Shown: one piece after another, positions 56,248-64,000 of the stretch
How positions within the stretch are numbered: the stretch's first letter is position 1
Layout: each line of letters opens with the position of its first letter
DNA from: Dietzia alimentaria 72
GTDB taxonomy: Bacteria > Actinomycetota > Actinomycetes > Mycobacteriales > Mycobacteriaceae
Direction of reading: 5' to 3'
Assembly (NCBI RefSeq): GCF_000226215.1
Contig: NZ_AGFF01000024.1
Span: forward strand, 186,001 to 250,000
DNA: 64,000 nucleotides
The notes under the pieces: generated by a model
The model's input: the letters and a program-made list of their open reading frames with translations, nothing else
Database searches by the model: none
What the model was told of the DNA's origin: nothing
Made by a program: the position numbers and the translations under genes

Positions 56248-57464
56248 GCCGTGCTCCCCGACTGTCCGCCCGGGGCGTGACGGCCCCGCATGACGTGCTG
56301 TCGCGCCGCGCGGCCGCGCACAGCGGTGACCACCTCGTAGTGAATGGTCCCCAGCGTGCGCGCCCATTCCGCGGCCGTGGGGCCCCCGTCCTCCCCCGTC
56401 CCGAACAGCACGGCGGTGTCCCCTGCCCGCAGCGTTTCCGGCGGCTCGGGACCGAGGTCGACCACGAACTGATCCATGCAGACGCGTCCGACGTTCGGGT
56501 ACCGGCGTCCGCCGATGGACACGTCGAGACGGCCCGAGAGCAGGCGCCAGACCCCGTCGGCATAGCCCGCGGCCACGAGCGCAACCGTGGTGTCCTCCGG
56601 CGCGTACCAGGTGTGCCCGTAGCTCACGCCCTGACCGGCGGACAGCCGCTTGATCATGAGCACCTCGGCGGCGAACGTCATGGCCGGGATCAGGTCGGTC
56701 TCGAGTCCCTCGACCGGGTTGAGTCCGTAAAGGGCGATACCCGGGCGGACCATCTCGAAGCCGTCCCCGGGCCGGGTCAACGTGGCGGCCGTGTTGGCAT
56801 GGTGGTTGACAGGGCATTCGAGACCCCGGGCACGCGCCTGCGCCACGCATTCGTGCAGTCGTCGCACCTGCGCGTCGATCACCGGATTGCCGGGGTCGTC
56901 CGCGTGCGCGAAGTGCGCCATCAACCCTGTGACCTCGATCAGGCCGCCCGCGGTAGCGGTGACCAGCCGATCGAGAACCGCCGGCCACGCGTCGAGAGTG
57001 ATCCCCGAACGGGCGAGGCCGGTGTCGATCTTCGGTGTTACGCGCGCCCGGCGACCTGTGCGGCGAGCCGCTTCGATGACGGTGTCCAGGTGGGCTGGAC
57101 TGGGGATCGCCAGGTCTACGTCGTTCTCGAGCGCGGCTCGCACGTCATCCGAGACCGAGTACAGCCAAGCCAGTATCTCCGCATCGATCCCCGCCGAGCG
57201 GAGTTCGAGCGCTTCGCCGATCGTGGTGACGCCCAACGCGTCAACGCCACCGCGCACGGCCGCGAGAGAAACCGGAACGGCCCCGTGACCATACGCGTCG
57301 GCCTTCACCACGGCCATGACCCGCGCCCCCTGGGCAGCACGGACAAGGACGCGACTGTTGTGTTCAATCGCGTCCAGATCTATCTCTGCGCGACACGGTG
57401 CCGGGGGGACGACTGGACCCATTTGGTCCATACTGCCAAAGAGGAACCGCCGGGGACGATTCAC
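56244..57464 (-). CDS. alr: Alanine racemase
   Basis: Makes D-alanine for peptidoglycan. A PLP enzyme of 406 residues by the GTG start at 57464. The PLP lysine is Lys54 (VMAVVKADAYGHGA), and the catalytic Tyr is in GVSYGHTWYAPEDTTVALV. The C-terminal PNVGRVCMDQFVVDLG block is typical. The GTG overlaps the nnrD stop by GTGA; an ATG eleven codons later is the alternative start. Confidence 0.95.
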   Translation of the reverse strand: MNRPRRFLFGSMDQMGPVVPPAPCRAEIDLDAIEHNSRVLVRAAQGARVMAVVKADAYGHGAVPVSLAAVRGGVDALGVTTIGEALELRSAGIDAEILAWLYSVSDDVRAALENDVDLAIPSPAHLDTVIEAARRTGRRARVTPKIDTGLARSGITLDAWPAVLDRLVTATAGGLIEVTGLMAHFAHADDPGNPVIDAQVRRLHECVAQARARGLECPVNHHANTAATLTRPGDGFEMVRPGIALYGLNPVEGLETDLIPAMTFAAEVLMIKRLSAGQGVSYGHTWYAPEDTTVALVAAGYADGVWRLLSGRLDVSIGGRRYPNVGRVCMDQFVVDLGPEPPETLRAGDTAVLFGTGEDGGPTAAEWARTLGTIHYEVVTAVRGRAARQHVMRGRHAPGGQSGSTA

Positions 57465-58960
57465 GCCGCTCGCAGGGCCGAGATCGCCCTCGGTAAGGCT
57501 GCCAGCAGGTCAGAGGCGCCGACCGGGGCGCCCGCGCCACCGGCCCGGAGCGAAGCCGCGCGTGCCGCCTCCGCGTGGGCCAGGACCGCCGCGGCCGCCG
57601 GCCATGCGATCGACTCTCCGGCGGCGGTGCCGCTGGCGAGCAACGCGCCGGCCACCCCGGACAGGACGTCCCCGGAGCCCGCGGTCGAGGCCCACGAGGA
57701 ACCTGCGTCTACGGCGAATGTCGTCTCGCCGTCGTCGACAAGGGTCACACGGCCCTTGAGCAGCACCGTCGCGGTGATCCCACGCTCGCGCAATCCACCC
57801 ACAAAGCGTCGTAGAGCGCCTGCTCGATCTTCTCGCTCCCACCCCCCGGTGAGGCGATCGAACTCGCCGGCGTGCGGGGTGAGCAACACCGGTGCGCTGG
57901 CCGAGCGCAACAGCACCGGGTGCGTCGCGACACACGTCAACGCGTCGGCGTCGAGCAGGGTGGGCCGCCCGTGGGCGAGAACCGCGTCGATGTCCGCGAT
58001 CGCCTCGGTGCCGGTACCGGCGCCCGGCCCCACCACCCAGGCCTGAGCCCTGCCCGCCTCAGCCACGGTGGGATGGCATACGACCTCAGGCCTGGCCGCG
58101 AGTACCGCGTCCGCACCCGAACCGACGTAGCGGACCATCCCCGAGGTCGCGGCCACGGCGGCACCTGTACACAGGACGGCCGCGCCCGGATACTGATCCG
58201 ACCCGGCGCGGATCGCCACCACGCCCTGGGAGTATTTGTCGTCCGTCGGACCTGGCACTGGCCACATCCGCCCCACGTCCTTGGACGTCGGGCACGCGAT
58301 GCTTCCGCTTTTATTCGACAGCTCCGGGAGCCCGATGTCCACCACCTCGACCAGCCCACAGGCCGGGGACGCCAAGAGATGCGCGCGGCGCAGAGCACCG
58401 AAGGTCACGGTGACCGTCGCCGGGACGTGCGCGTCATGGACGGTGCCGGTGTCGGCGTCGACACCGCTGGGGAGATCAACGGACACCCACGGCACACCAG
58501 CCGCGGCCAGGTCCCGGACGATCCGGGCCGCCGGAGCGCGCAGGGGGCCGCTACCGCCCAGTCCAACCACGCCGTCGATGGCGACATCCGGCACCAGCAC
58601 GCGGGAACCCACGGCCCCCGCCCCGTGAATCCGCCCCCCGGAGCGTCGCAGAGCCGCCAGCGCCCGTGGGTGCGCACGGTCGGAGTCGAGAAGGATCGCG
58701 TCGACCCGGCAGCCCCGGTTCCGCAGGAACATGCCGGCGTAGAGGGCGTCGCCACCGTTGTCGCCGGCACCGACGAGCAACTGCACGGCGCGCCCGTAGA
58801 CACCACCGGTGCGCTCGCGCAGCAACGCGGCTACATGGTGAGCGACCCCGGCAGCAGCCCGACGCATCACCGCGTCGGGGTCACCGCCCGCCGCGGCCGC
58901 CCGGATGAGCGGGAGTTCGGCGGCGCGGATCGCCTCCACCGGGTGGGCGCGCCTCGTCAC
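57461..58960 (-). CDS. nnrD: Bifunctional NAD(P)H-hydrate epimerase / ADP-dependent dehydratase
   Basis: Repairs hydrated NADH and NADPH. The N-terminal YjeF domain (about 1-205) has LLVGAGDNGGDALYAG; the C-terminal ribokinase-like domain (about 225-499) has VVGPGAGTG, LLTPHAGEFDRL and STAGSGDVLSGVAGALLASG. Both domains look complete. The start is GTG 58960 with GGAG 8 nt upstream; it begins 13 nt after glmS ends. Equivalent to Rv3433c. Confidence 0.93.
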   Translation of the reverse strand: MTRRAHPVEAIRAAELPLIRAAAAGGDPDAVMRRAAAGVAHHVAALLRERTGGVYGRAVQLLVGAGDNGGDALYAGMFLRNRGCRVDAILLDSDRAHPRALAALRRSGGRIHGAGAVGSRVLVPDVAIDGVVGLGGSGPLRAPAARIVRDLAAAGVPWVSVDLPSGVDADTGTVHDAHVPATVTVTFGALRRAHLLASPACGLVEVVDIGLPELSNKSGSIACPTSKDVGRMWPVPGPTDDKYSQGVVAIRAGSDQYPGAAVLCTGAAVAATSGMVRYVGSGADAVLAARPEVVCHPTVAEAGRAQAWVVGPGAGTGTEAIADIDAVLAHGRPTLLDADALTCVATHPVLLRSASAPVLLTPHAGEFDRLTGGWEREDRAGALRRFVGGLRERGITATVLLKGRVTLVDDGETTFAVDAGSSWASTAGSGDVLSGVAGALLASGTAAGESIAWPAAAAVLAHAEAARAASLRAGGAGAPVGASDLLAALPRAISALRAA

Positions 58961-58973
58961 TGCCGACTCCGGC

Positions 58974-60830
58974 TCACTCCACCGTGACGGACTTGGCGAG
59001 GTTACGCGGCTTGTCCACGTCATACCCCCGCGCGGCCGCGACCTCGGCGGCGAACGCCTGGTAGGGGATCGTTGCCAGCAACGGCTGCAGCAGCGTGGTG
59101 GAGGCAGGGATGGGGATGAAGTAGTCCGAGAGCGGCTTGACCACCTCGTCGCCTTCTTCCGCGATCACGATGGTGCGAGCACCGCGCGCGCGGATCTCCT
59201 GAATGTTGCTCACGAGCTTCGAGTGCAGGACACCTCGCCCCTCGACCGGCGGCATCACGATGAAGACCGGCAGGCCGTCCTCGATGAGTGCGATCGGGCC
59301 GTGCTTCAGCTCGCCCGCAGGGAAGCCCTCCGCGTGCATGTAGGCGAGCTCCTTGAGCTTGAGCGCGCCCTCCAGTGCGGTCGGGTAGCCAACGTGGCGG
59401 CCCAGGAACAGTACCGACTTGGAATCGGCCAGCTCGCGCGCGATCTCACGGACCGGCTCGAGTGAGTCCACGACCTTCTGGATCTCCGCGGGCATCTTCT
59501 CGAGCTGACGGAACTCGGCCGCCACCTCGTCCGGGTATTTGGTCCCGCGGGCCTGCGCCAGCGCCAGGCCGACGAGGTAGTTGGCCGTGATCTGGGCGAG
59601 ATAGGCCTTGGTCGAGGCCACACCGACCTCGGGGCCGGCATGCGTGTAGAGCACGGCGTCGGCCTCACGGGGGATCTGCGAACCGTTGGTGTTGCACACC
59701 GCCAGGACTCGCGCCTTCTGCGACTTGGCGTGCCGAACCGCCTCGAGCGTGTCGGCGGTCTCGCCGGACTGCGAGATGGCCACGACCAGCGTGGAGCGGT
59801 CCAGCACCGGGTCGCGGTAGCGGAACTCGGACGCGATCTCGACCTCGCATGGCAGGCGCGTCCAGTGCTCGATAGCGTATTTGGCGACCATGCCCGAGTG
59901 GTAGGCGCTGCCACACGCGACGATGAACACCTTGTCGACATCGCGCAGTTCCTGGTCGGAGATCCGCTGCTCGTCCAGGACGATCCGGCCGTCACGGAAG
60001 TGTCCCAACAGGGTGTCGGCGACAGCCTGGGGCTGCTCGGCGATCTCCTTGAGCATGAAGTAGTCGTAACCGCCCTTCTCTGCGGCCGCAAGGTCCCAGT
60101 CGATGCGGAACGGGCGGCCCTCGGCGGGCTCACCGGCGAAGTCGGTGACCTCGTAGCCGTCGGCGCGCAACACCACGACGTTGTCCTGACCGAGCTCCAC
60201 CGCATCTCGGGTGTGCTCGATGAACGCGGCCACATCCGAGCCGAGGAACATCTCGCCGTCGCCGACCCCCAACACCAGCGGAGTGGAACGGCGCGCGGCC
60301 ACCAACACGTCCGGATGCTTGGCGTGGCTGAACACCAGCGTGAAGGCACCCTCGAGACGGGCGAGCACCGCACGACACGACGCCACGAAGTCACCCTCGT
60401 TGGCACGGGATTCCATCTCACGAGCGAGCAGGTGCGCGGCGACCTCGGAGTCGGTATCCGAGACCAGGTCGACGCCGGCGGTCTCGAGCTCGGCTCGCAG
60501 TGCTGCGAAGTTCTCGATGATGCCGTTGTGCACGATCGCCACATCGCCCGACACGTGCGGGTGCGCGTTGCGGTCGTTCGGACGGCCGTGCGTGGCCCAG
60601 CGCGTGTGGCCGATGCCGGTCGCGCCCGGGAACCCGCCCTCGCCGCGAGCGGTGAGCGCGTCCTCGAGGTTTGCCAGCTTGCCTTCCTTCTTCTCCACCC
60701 GCGAGCTTCCAGCGCCGTCGAGAATGGCTACGCCCGCCGAGTCATAGCCGCGGTATTCCATTCGTCGCAGGGCTTCGACGACAATAGGGAGGGCAGCCCG
60801 ATGGCCGACATATCCAACGATTCCGCACAT
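58974..60830 (-). CDS. glmS: Glutamine--fructose-6-phosphate aminotransferase (isomerizing)
   Basis: Makes glucosamine-6-phosphate, the first step to UDP-GlcNAc for peptidoglycan. A 618-residue enzyme with N-terminal Cys (MCGIVGYVG) glutaminase domain (1-230), two SIS domains (about 290-430 and 460-600) and the ending PRNLAKSVTVE. It heads the minus-strand series running down to tsaD. TACACT on the minus strand lies 8 nt before the ATG, again a leaderless-type arrangement. GlmM, the next enzyme of the pathway, is encoded nearby. Confidence 0.96.
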   Translation of the reverse strand: MCGIVGYVGHRAALPIVVEALRRMEYRGYDSAGVAILDGAGSSRVEKKEGKLANLEDALTARGEGGFPGATGIGHTRWATHGRPNDRNAHPHVSGDVAIVHNGIIENFAALRAELETAGVDLVSDTDSEVAAHLLAREMESRANEGDFVASCRAVLARLEGAFTLVFSHAKHPDVLVAARRSTPLVLGVGDGEMFLGSDVAAFIEHTRDAVELGQDNVVVLRADGYEVTDFAGEPAEGRPFRIDWDLAAAEKGGYDYFMLKEIAEQPQAVADTLLGHFRDGRIVLDEQRISDQELRDVDKVFIVACGSAYHSGMVAKYAIEHWTRLPCEVEIASEFRYRDPVLDRSTLVVAISQSGETADTLEAVRHAKSQKARVLAVCNTNGSQIPREADAVLYTHAGPEVGVASTKAYLAQITANYLVGLALAQARGTKYPDEVAAEFRQLEKMPAEIQKVVDSLEPVREIARELADSKSVLFLGRHVGYPTALEGALKLKELAYMHAEGFPAGELKHGPIALIEDGLPVFIVMPPVEGRGVLHSKLVSNIQEIRARGARTIVIAEEGDEVVKPLSDYFIPIPASTTLLQPLLATIPYQAFAAEVAAARGYDVDKPRNLAKSVTVE

Positions 60831-60838
60831 GGGGGCTA

Positions 60839-60844
60839 AGTGTA
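60839..60844 (-). promoter_or_regulatory. Candidate -10 box, leaderless glmS
   Basis: TACACT on the minus strand, 8 nt upstream of the glmS ATG. Confidence 0.4.
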
Positions 60845-60890
60845 GCCACGGGTTGACCGATCCCTAGCCCCCTACTCGCCCCCGAGGCGA

Positions 60891-60896
60891 TACTGT
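60891..60896 (+). promoter_or_regulatory. Candidate -10 box, leaderless message at 60904
   Basis: TACTGT, 7 nt before the GTG at 60904; no ribosome site. Confidence 0.4.
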
Positions 60897-60903
60897 TGCC
60901 ACC

Positions 60904-61776
60904 GTGGCCATCAAGACCAAGGAATTGCACGCACAGCTGAGTAGGCGCGGTCCGTACGGGATCGACACCGGTGACCTCGGCTTCACAGGGACGCCGGGCG
61001 CGGTATTCGTCCCCCGCGACGCCCCCTCGCCCGCACCGCTGGTCGGGTGGGCGCACGACTGGACCAAGGGTCCCCGTCACTACGTGGACACCCTCAAACA
61101 CCTGGCGTCGTGGGGCTTCGTCGTGGTGGCGCCCGGTACCGATGCGTCCGCACGTCCACATCACCAGCACTTCGCCGACAATGTGTCCGCAGCGATCGAG
61201 GACGTTCTGCAGGCCACCCTCGGCAGGGGAACCGTCCGGGCCGACCCCCGACGTATCGCACTGGCCGGTCACGGGCTCGGAGGCGGAATCGCAGCGCTAC
61301 TGGCATCACAGCGCACGGATATCGACGCCGTAGCGATGGTCTTCCCCACAGAGACCGTGCCGTCTGCCGCCGACCGCGCCAATATGATCGACTCCCCCGC
61401 GCTGCTGCTCTCCGCCTCCGGCGGAGTCCACGGAGAGGACGCCCGCACCCTCCACGAGTCCTGGCGCGGCGAGCTGGTGCACCGCCGCTTGGAGAAGGCC
61501 ATCGAGAAGGGGCTGGTGGAACGCAACCCGCTACTGGAGAACATCGGCCTGGCGGACCCGGATCGCCGCACGCACCGCACGGTTCGACCACTCCTGGCCG
61601 GCTACCTCCTGGCCACGCTCGCTGGCGACAAGAAATACTCGGCGTTCGCGGATCCCGACGAGAAGATCAAGGGCACCGTGACTGTGACCGATGAGCTGCT
61701 GGACGAGGAGGCCGACGACCTGATCGCCAGCACTCCCCCGCTGCTCAAGCTGGTCAAGGGCCTCACCGGCGGCTGA
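60904..61776 (+). CDS. Alpha/beta-hydrolase-fold protein lacking the catalytic serine
   Basis: A 290-residue protein whose first 200 residues follow the hydrolase fold (PLVGWAHDW, then LASWGFVVVAPGTDASARPH, then RRIALAGHGLGGGIAALLAS). The nucleophile elbow reads GHGLGG, so the serine of GxSxG is a glycine. The rest is helical and charged, with no obvious catalytic His. It is probably a binding or structural protein derived from a hydrolase. A protein at this place (Rv3438) is known in M. tuberculosis. It is divergent from glmS with 73 nt between, with a leaderless-type GTG start. Confidence 0.75.
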   Translation: MAIKTKELHAQLSRRGPYGIDTGDLGFTGTPGAVFVPRDAPSPAPLVGWAHDWTKGPRHYVDTLKHLASWGFVVVAPGTDASARPHHQHFADNVSAAIEDVLQATLGRGTVRADPRRIALAGHGLGGGIAALLASQRTDIDAVAMVFPTETVPSAADRANMIDSPALLLSASGGVHGEDARTLHESWRGELVHRRLEKAIEKGLVERNPLLENIGLADPDRRTHRTVRPLLAGYLLATLAGDKKYSAFADPDEKIKGTVTVTDELLDEEADDLIASTPPLLKLVKGLTGG

Positions 61777-61798
61777 GTGGTCGTCGTTACCGCTGGCT

Positions 61799-63160
61799 TC
61801 ACACCGCGGCGACGACATCCGCCAGCCGCTCGGCGATCTCCCGCGCCAGGTCCACGTCCTCGGCCTCGACCATCACCCGCACGAGCTGCTCGGTTCCGGA
61901 GGGGCGCAACAGCACCCGCCCGGTCGCACCGAGCTTGACCTCTTCGTGGGCGACTGCGTCTTCGACCGCGGTCGACGCCGCAACGGCGGCCTTGTCGTCG
62001 ACAGACACGTTGATCAGGATCTGCGGGAGCACGGTCATCACGTCGGCGAGGTCGGCGAGCGATCGCCCGGTCTCCGCCATACGCGCCATGATCCGCAGGC
62101 CAGTCAGCACTCCGTCACCGGTCGTGGCGTGCGCGGGGAGCACGAGGTGCCCCGACTGTTCACCGCCGAGACTGTATCCGCCCTCGCGGAGCCGTTCGAG
62201 GACGTAGCGGTCCCCGACCTTGGTCTCGGTCACCTTGATGCCGGCGCTCTCCATGGCAACTTTGAGCCCCAGGTTGCTCATGATGGTGGCGACGAGGGTG
62301 TCGGCGGCGAGCTCGCCGGAATCCCGCATAGCCAGGGCGAGGATCGCCATGATCTGGTCGCCGTCGACCACCTCACCGGAAGCGTCGACCGCCAGACAGC
62401 GGTCAGCGTCACCGTCGTGCGCCAGTCCCAGATCGGCGCCGTGCTCGCGAACCGCTGAGCGGACATCACCGAGGTGGGTGGAGCCGCAGCCGTCGTTGAT
62501 GTTGTACCCGTCCGGACTGGAGTGGATCTCGATGACAGTCGCGCCGGCCTCACGGTAGGCGCGCGGACCAACGACGCTGGCCGCGCCGTTGGCGCAATCG
62601 ACGACGACGACGATGCCATCCAGCTTTCCGGGCGTGGCTCCGAGCAGGTGGGTCACATAGCCGTCGAACGAGTCTTCCGATGTCGCGTGTGAAATCCGGC
62701 CAATCGCCGCTCCTGTCGGACCACTCACCGGACCGCTTCCCAGCGCGGCCTCGATGCGGTCCTCGACGTCGTCACCAAGCTTGTGCCCTCCCGCGGAGAA
62801 GAACTTGATGCCATTGTCCGGCATGGCGTTGTGGGAGGCCGAGATCACCGCCCCGAGAGCTGCATTGTGCTGGGAGGTCAGGTGAGCGATCGCGGGCGTG
62901 GGCAGCTCACCGACCAGCAGTACGTCCACCCCCTGGCTAGCCAACCCCGCTGCGAGCGCGGCTTCGAGCATCTCCCCCGATACCCGGGGGTCCCTTCCGA
63001 CCACGGCCAGCGGGCGTCCCGATTCGGTGCGGACGTGCTGGGCGTCGCTCTCCGCGGCCAGGACAGCCGCGGCCGCCGCGCCCAGGCGGAGGGCCAGGTC
63101 CGCGGTCAGCGTCCGGTTGGCGAGACCGCGAACCCCGTCGGTGCCGAACAGTCGGGTCAT
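61799..63160 (-). CDS. glmM: Phosphoglucosamine mutase
   Basis: Converts glucosamine-6-phosphate to glucosamine-1-phosphate in UDP-GlcNAc synthesis. A 453-residue alpha-phosphohexomutase with active-site Ser109 ([12 protein letters not shown]), the metal-binding loop DGDADRC, the sugar-binding GGEQSGH and the phosphate-binding RPSGTE near the C-terminus. GGAGG precedes the ATG. Its position between glmS and rpsI matches M. tuberculosis. Confidence 0.96.
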   Translation of the reverse strand: MTRLFGTDGVRGLANRTLTADLALRLGAAAAAVLAAESDAQHVRTESGRPLAVVGRDPRVSGEMLEAALAAGLASQGVDVLLVGELPTPAIAHLTSQHNAALGAVISASHNAMPDNGIKFFSAGGHKLGDDVEDRIEAALGSGPVSGPTGAAIGRISHATSEDSFDGYVTHLLGATPGKLDGIVVVVDCANGAASVVGPRAYREAGATVIEIHSSPDGYNINDGCGSTHLGDVRSAVREHGADLGLAHDGDADRCLAVDASGEVVDGDQIMAILALAMRDSGELAADTLVATIMSNLGLKVAMESAGIKVTETKVGDRYVLERLREGGYSLGGEQSGHLVLPAHATTGDGVLTGLRIMARMAETGRSLADLADVMTVLPQILINVSVDDKAAVAASTAVEDAVAHEEVKLGATGRVLLRPSGTEQLVRVMVEAEDVDLAREIAERLADVVAAV

Positions 63161-63265
63161 GTCGTGTGATCCTCCGGAGTCGTGATTCTGTCACCGCGCC
63201 GCGGACGACGGGCGGGTACGACCGGGACAGGATAACCCCGGCCGCTCATGCGCTTGCCAAATGAG

Positions 63266-63303
63266 CCAGAGCAGGCTCCCGCGGGTGCGGAAACCTGCTC
63301 TGG
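63266..63303. terminator. Terminator hairpin of the rplM-rpsI operon
   Basis: A perfect 10-bp stem CCAGAGCAGG (63266-63275) with CCTGCTCTGG (63294-63303), 17 nt beyond the rpsI stop on the minus strand. Confidence 0.75.
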
Positions 63304-63320
63304 TAAAGCCGATCCGTGGA

Positions 63321-63878
63321 TCAGCGCTTCGAGTACTGCGGGGCCTTACGGGCCTTCTTGAGACCGGCCTTCTTACGCTCGACTGCGCGGGCATCCCGAG
63401 TGAGGAAGCCTGCCGCCTTGAGCGCCGGACGGTCGTCCGGCGCGTACTGCGTGAGGGCACGGGCGATGGCCAGGCGCATGGCACCGGCCTGACCGGAGGG
63501 GCCGCCACCGTGGAGCAGCGCCACGATGTCGAACTGCTCCTCGCGCTCGACGGTCACCAGCGGCGACTTGACGAGCTGCTGGTGCACCTTGTTCGGGAAG
63601 TACTCCTCGAGGGTGCGACCGTTGAGCGTGAACTGGCCGGAGCCGGGCAGCAGGCGGATGCGAGCGACGGCCTCCTTGCGACGGCCGACGGCCTGGGCCT
63701 GGCCGGAGGTGACCGCGGACCCGAGCTGGGTGTCGGCGTCAGCGACGAGGTCGGTGCCACCGGCGTAATCGGCCTCGCTGTAGTCCTCGGCGATTTCGGC
63801 GGCGAGATCGGCTACCGTCTCGTCAACCTCATCGGCGATGGGGGCCTCGGCCTCGGGGGTGATGTTCTCTTCGGTCAC
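63321..63878 (-). CDS. rpsI: 30S ribosomal protein S9
   Basis: Small-subunit protein whose C-terminal tail reaches the P-site tRNA. The conserved S9 body begins at [14 protein letters not shown] (about residue 61) and ends [12 protein letters not shown], the universal tail with final Lys-Arg. Before it is a 60-residue acidic, Ala-rich N-terminal extension ([20 protein letters not shown]) typical of some Actinobacteria but long here. The GTG start overlaps the rplM stop by GTGA. Confidence 0.95.
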   Translation of the reverse strand: MTEENITPEAEAPIADEVDETVADLAAEIAEDYSEADYAGGTDLVADADTQLGSAVTSGQAQAVGRRKEAVARIRLLPGSGQFTLNGRTLEEYFPNKVHQQLVKSPLVTVEREEQFDIVALLHGGGPSGQAGAMRLAIARALTQYAPDDRPALKAAGFLTRDARAVERKKAGLKKARKAPQYSKR

Positions 63879-64000
63879 TGGGCCACCTGCTTGATCTCGT
63901 AGGGCACGGGCTGCTGGGCGGCGTGCGGGTGATCGGGGCCCGCGTACACCTTGAGCTTGGAGGCGACGGCACGACCGAGTTTGTTGCTCGGGAGCATGCC
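63875..64000 (-). CDS. rplM: 50S ribosomal protein L13, C-terminal part (start outside window)
   Basis: The last 41 residues of L13, a large-subunit assembly protein. The visible part begins [20 protein letters not shown], the conserved L13 block GMLPxNxLGR, followed by [16 protein letters not shown]. The N-terminal two thirds lie beyond the right edge. Its stop overlaps the rpsI start by 4 nt; rplM-rpsI is a conserved operon. Confidence 0.95.
   Translation of the reverse strand, partial: GMLPSNKLGRAVASKLKVYAGPDHPHAAQQPVPYEIKQVAQ

Overview
The window is a contiguous, gene-dense stretch of a high-GC actinobacterial chromosome. It most resembles the order Mycobacteriales (a Dietzia-like genome, or a relative such as Gordonia or Rhodococcus). 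The placement rests on gene content and order: icd, a SAM-IV riboswitch with metY-metX, folD, a TrmL-like methylase, dnaE2, imuB-imuA', guaA, a choD-like oxidase, guaB3-guaB2, a DUF5319 gene, rsdA-sigD, groEL1-groES, tsaD-rimI-tsaB-tsaE, alr, nnrD, glmS, glmM, rpsI-rplM. From memory this is close to the M. tuberculosis order from about Rv3330 to Rv3443c. No phage, transposase, CRISPR array, rRNA or tRNA was recognised; the genus is an inference.

Layout. 1-4.3 kb: the end of a secreted D,D-carboxypeptidase, a TetR regulator, and a divergent acyl desaturase operon (ferredoxin reductase plus membrane desaturase). 4.3-9.7 kb: a small protein, an RNase HI/DUF4440 fusion, trpS, a PPOX-fold protein, xthA and a secreted SGNH hydrolase. 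9.7-12.8 kb: a gene-free repeat-rich stretch, an MFS exporter, a BASS transporter and a 14-bp minisatellite. 12.8-19.7 kb: icd, SAM-IV riboswitch, metY, metX, small membrane and regulatory-type proteins, folD, trmL. 19.7-23.1 kb: a four-gene manganese-type ABC operon ending in an MntR-like repressor, genes overlapping by 4 nt. 23.1-30.6 kb: the SOS mutasome (dnaE2, imuB, imuA') with two LexA-type boxes before imuA'. 30.8-33 kb: ldh, a 47-residue protein, DUF6157, a second SGNH hydrolase. 33-37.7 kb: an envelope-stress module resembling corynebacterial EsrISR (PspC kinase, LuxR regulator, divergent PspC membrane protein), with an MscS channel between. 38-47.3 kb: guanine nucleotide genes guaA, guaB3 and guaB2 around two tandem wax ester synthase/DGAT genes and a GMC oxidase. 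47.4-52.1 kb: DUF5319, sigD-rsdA, groES-groEL with a CIRCE operator. 52.1-61 kb: one long minus-strand series glmS-nnrD-alr-hydrolase-tsaE-tsaB-rimI-tsaD, mostly with 4-nt overlaps. 61-64 kb: a hydrolase-fold protein lacking its serine, glmM, rpsI and the end of rplM.

The main non-textbook signals are: a structured intergenic repeat found twice with two compensatory base-pair changes (5983-6050 and 37833-37894), both between convergent genes; a SigD-type promoter whose -10 overlaps the annotated sigD start; a recurrent TANNNT-N6-8-start codon pattern suggesting leaderless transcripts; degenerate enzymes (17362 and 60904); and several local repeat arrays at gene ends.
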